From positions 8,181 through 38,060 of the forward strand of contig MSJI02000581.1 of the NCBI GenBank assembly GCA_001931905.2: a stretch of DNA of 29,880 nt, in the 5' to 3' direction. A model generated the notes under the pieces. That model made no database searches and was not told where the DNA came from. It worked only from the letters and a program-made list of their open reading frames with translations. Of this stretch, positions 28,241 through 29,880 are shown piece after piece. The stretch is from Cladosporium sp. IMV 00045 (taxonomy: Eukaryota; Ascomycota; Dothideomycetes; Cladosporiales; Cladosporiaceae). The translations under genes and the position numbers were made by a program. Position 1 is the first letter of the stretch. Every line of letters begins with the position of its first letter.

Positions 28241-29880
28241 CTATCGTTCGAACATTGTATCTTTACTCACATCCACCTCACTAGGCGTTGGCGGTAGAGA
28301 CAGTTCCTTCTCCTTCTCTTTGCCCTTACCCCTCGGTTCCGCCATGGGGAAGTCGAGCAGACTCTCGCCGCGGTCTCCAGCACCGCTTTCCTTCCTCCCA
28401 GCGCTGCCGGCGTCAGCTTCAGCGCCCTCGAGGAGGTCGCGACCGCCTTCTTCCTCGTCGTCATCGTCGTCATCATCTTCCGTGCCGCGCGTGCTGGCGC
28501 CTTTGTCGATCTCCTGTGCCTCGTCCATGCGTCTGCGAACCTCAGTCGCCACGCGCATGCCGTCTGTGACGATATTATCGAGCATACCACGGAGGCCTTT
28601 GCCGGGTGGCACGACGCCTGCGCCTGCGCCGCCTGGGCTGAGAGCTGGCATGGTTTCTTTGGAAGCACTGGCTGCAAGCATAGACTGCTGGTGCTGGCCG
28701 AGCAGCGATGTAGACGTGACCGTTGATGAAGGCAGTGGAGCATCGGCGAGGTGGAAGGAGTTGGCGAAAGCAGAGTCGAAGAAGTATTCGAGAGTCTCAT
28801 CAGCAAGGACGAGCATGCGGAAAGTCGGTAGGGTGATGTGCACGGGACTCGAGGGGTCGAGGGCAGCATTAGCGGCTGCAGCTTCAGGCTTCTTGGTCTG
28901 ACCGAAGGTTAGGTCAGACGGCCTCGCAAGCATGCTGTCATCAGCTGCAGAAGGCGAAGCCACCTCTGACGGTTTCTCGTCTTGGAGCGGGTCATCGCTC
29001 TTTTCGGTCTTCTCGGTGTCCTCATCCTTGAGATCCATCAGGTCATCGCCCGCGTCTTCGTCATCATCGCCAAGAGCGAACTTGTCCAAATCTTCTGCTG
29101 TATCCTTTTCTTCTTGTCTAGATGGATGATCCGGATCGGCGTACTCAAAGCATCTCCTTATGAAAGCCGACACCGCGCCCAGAAATTGCTCGTCCTTGTT
29201 TCTCGGATGGCCGTCAGGGCCAAGTTCGACTTCTGTCGAGGACGAAGCCGGCGAGCTCAGGCCTCGTCGTGACAAGAACAGTAGAGCTTCAGAAATTCTT
29301 AAAATTCCCTCCCGATCGACTTTGCCATCGTTGTCATCATCGTAGAGCTCAAAGAAATACGAGATAGAAGACATGATATCTCGGTCGCCCTTGATAGGTG
29401 CCAGCCCGCTAACGACATTTTGTAAGCTCAAGGTGCCAGCTTCTTCAACATCCCAGCGGGCAAAGAGCCGCTGCATGAACTCATGCTCTGCTGGCTCGGG
29501 ACCGGACCCCCAAGGTGACATAGGCCTGGTGCGTGTAGTGCCACCAAAGTAGCCATTTGTCCTGTCGTCTTTCGCTGGTGATTGCGCCGTGGGGGAGTCC
29601 GTAACAGCCCATTTGGCAATACCAGCCAAGAATTCTCGGAAGGCATCATAATCCATTTGTGTTGGGCTTGGACCCAAACCGACTCTTCCCATCTCGGGGG
29701 CATTCCCAGAAATGCCTGTGACAACTTCAGTGGCTTTGCTGCGCGCAGCCTTCTGACGCCTCTCCTGTTCCGCCTGCAGAACTTGAGCTCGCTGCTGTCG
29801 CTCGTACAGCACGGCATAGAAACGATCATATAAGAAGCCCAAGTCATTCGTGCTGAGTTTCTTGCTCTCTGCGCCGAGGT
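28241..29880 (-). CDS. C-terminal part of EF-hand protein, probably a GRAM-TBC Rab-GAP (Gyp2/Mdr1-like)
   Basis: The frame is open to the window end, so only the last 545 residues are visible; no start codon is in view. The visible part opens LGAESKKLSTNDLGFLYDRF and contains YDAFREFLAGIAKWA. EF-hand-like helices follow, with one loop DDDNDGKVDREG (D1, D3, D5, G6 present, but position 12 is Gly with Glu at 11). RFLFLS-type helices and acidic low-complexity segments come next (many Asp/Glu), then FRMLVLADETLEYFFDSAF, a helix ending VATEVRRRMDEAQ, and a Lys/Glu-rich tail (KGKEKEKELSLPPTPSEVD). In GRAM-TBC-EF-hand Rab-GAPs this layout follows the TBC domain, which would lie beyond the window edge; the family call is inference. 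These proteins stimulate GTP hydrolysis by Rab GTPases in vesicle traffic. Confidence 0.75.
   Translation of the reverse strand, partial: LGAESKKLSTNDLGFLYDRFYAVLYERQQRAQVLQAEQERRQKAARSKATEVVTGISGNAPEMGRVGLGPSPTQMDYDAFREFLAGIAKWAVTDSPTAQSPAKDDRTNGYFGGTTRTRPMSPWGSGPEPAEHEFMQRLFARWDVEEAGTLSLQNVVSGLAPIKGDRDIMSSISYFFELYDDDNDGKVDREGILRISEALLFLSRRGLSSPASSSTEVELGPDGHPRNKDEQFLGAVSAFIRRCFEYADPDHPSRQEEKDTAEDLDKFALGDDDEDAGDDLMDLKDEDTEKTEKSDDPLQDEKPSEVASPSAADDSMLARPSDLTFGQTKKPEAAAANAALDPSSPVHITLPTFRMLVLADETLEYFFDSAFANSFHLADAPLPSSTVTSTSLLGQHQQSMLAASASKETMPALSPGGAGAGVVPPGKGLRGMLDNIVTDGMRVATEVRRRMDEAQEIDKGASTRGTEDDDDDDDEEEGGRDLLEGAEADAGSAGRKESGAGDRGESLLDFPMAEPRGKGKEKEKELSLPPTPSEVDVSKDTMFER

Noticed and set aside
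1..29880. A coherent biosynthetic cluster, mobile element or CRISPR-like system
   Set aside because: Adjacent genes are unrelated housekeeping or hypothetical genes on mixed strands; no core biosynthetic enzyme, transposase, reverse transcriptase or regularly spaced short repeat array is visible.

Overview
The window is nuclear DNA of a filamentous ascomycete (Pezizomycotina). Several traits point that way: phase-consistent spliceosomal introns of about 49 to 74 nt (GTGAGT/GTAAGN/GTATGN donors, CAG/TAG acceptors, CTAAC/CTGAC-like branch sites), a C2H2 plus Fungal_trans regulator, an Akr1-type ankyrin-DHHC acyltransferase, long poly-Q/Ser/Pro and acidic low-complexity stretches, and intergenic gaps of 0.3 to 3 kb. 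A Dothideomycete is my best guess, but that is inference. I see no operons, CRISPR arrays, rRNA or tRNA genes, or intact transposons. One 20-N assembly gap lies at 10243-10262.

Layout. 87-3402 (+) is a C2H2 zinc-finger/fungal-specific transcription factor with one intron. 3403-6589 is gene-poor; from about 4900 to 5985 it holds a degenerate tandem array of roughly 260-bp units with short inverted termini. 6590-7252 (-) is a Ser/Pro-rich hypothetical protein. 8468-10242 (-) is a protein-kinase-like gene with an acidic tail, cut at its 5' end by the gap. 10263-11024 (+) is a hypothetical gene, also cut at its 5' end by the same gap. 11397-12665 (-) carries two copies of an unusual zinc-finger-like module. 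13008-13397 (+) is a doubtful small ORF. 13818-15410 (+) is the nucleolar 25S rRNA methyltransferase Rrp8. 15595-16145 is a second degenerate repeat array, about 113-bp period with a 49-bp tandem duplication. 16183-17122 (-) is an acidic hypothetical protein with one intron.

17949-19309 (-) is Msp1/ATAD1, the mitochondrial outer-membrane AAA extractase, divergent from thymidylate synthase at 19630-20664 (+). Their shared 320-bp intergenic region contains a perfect MCB box (ACGCGT). 21030-21927 (-) and 22567-23250 (-) are paralogous BTB/POZ genes; the first has two introns, a cysteine-rich tail and an apparent one-base frameshift. 24238-26631 (+) is the five-exon Akr1 gene. 26953-27648 (-) is a Cys-containing hypothetical protein with an 86-bp duplication just upstream. 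28241 to the window end (-) is the C-terminal part of an EF-hand protein of the TBC Rab-GAP type.

The genes do not form a pathway: they are mostly housekeeping functions (rRNA modification, dTMP synthesis, mitochondrial protein quality control, palmitoylation, membrane traffic) mixed with fast-evolving hypothetical proteins. I found no convincing new multi-gene system. The items most worth a second look are the frameshifted BTB gene with its Cys-rich tail, the two degenerate repeat arrays, the duplicated Cys2His2-like module, and the MCB box at the divergent Msp1/thymidylate synthase promoter.
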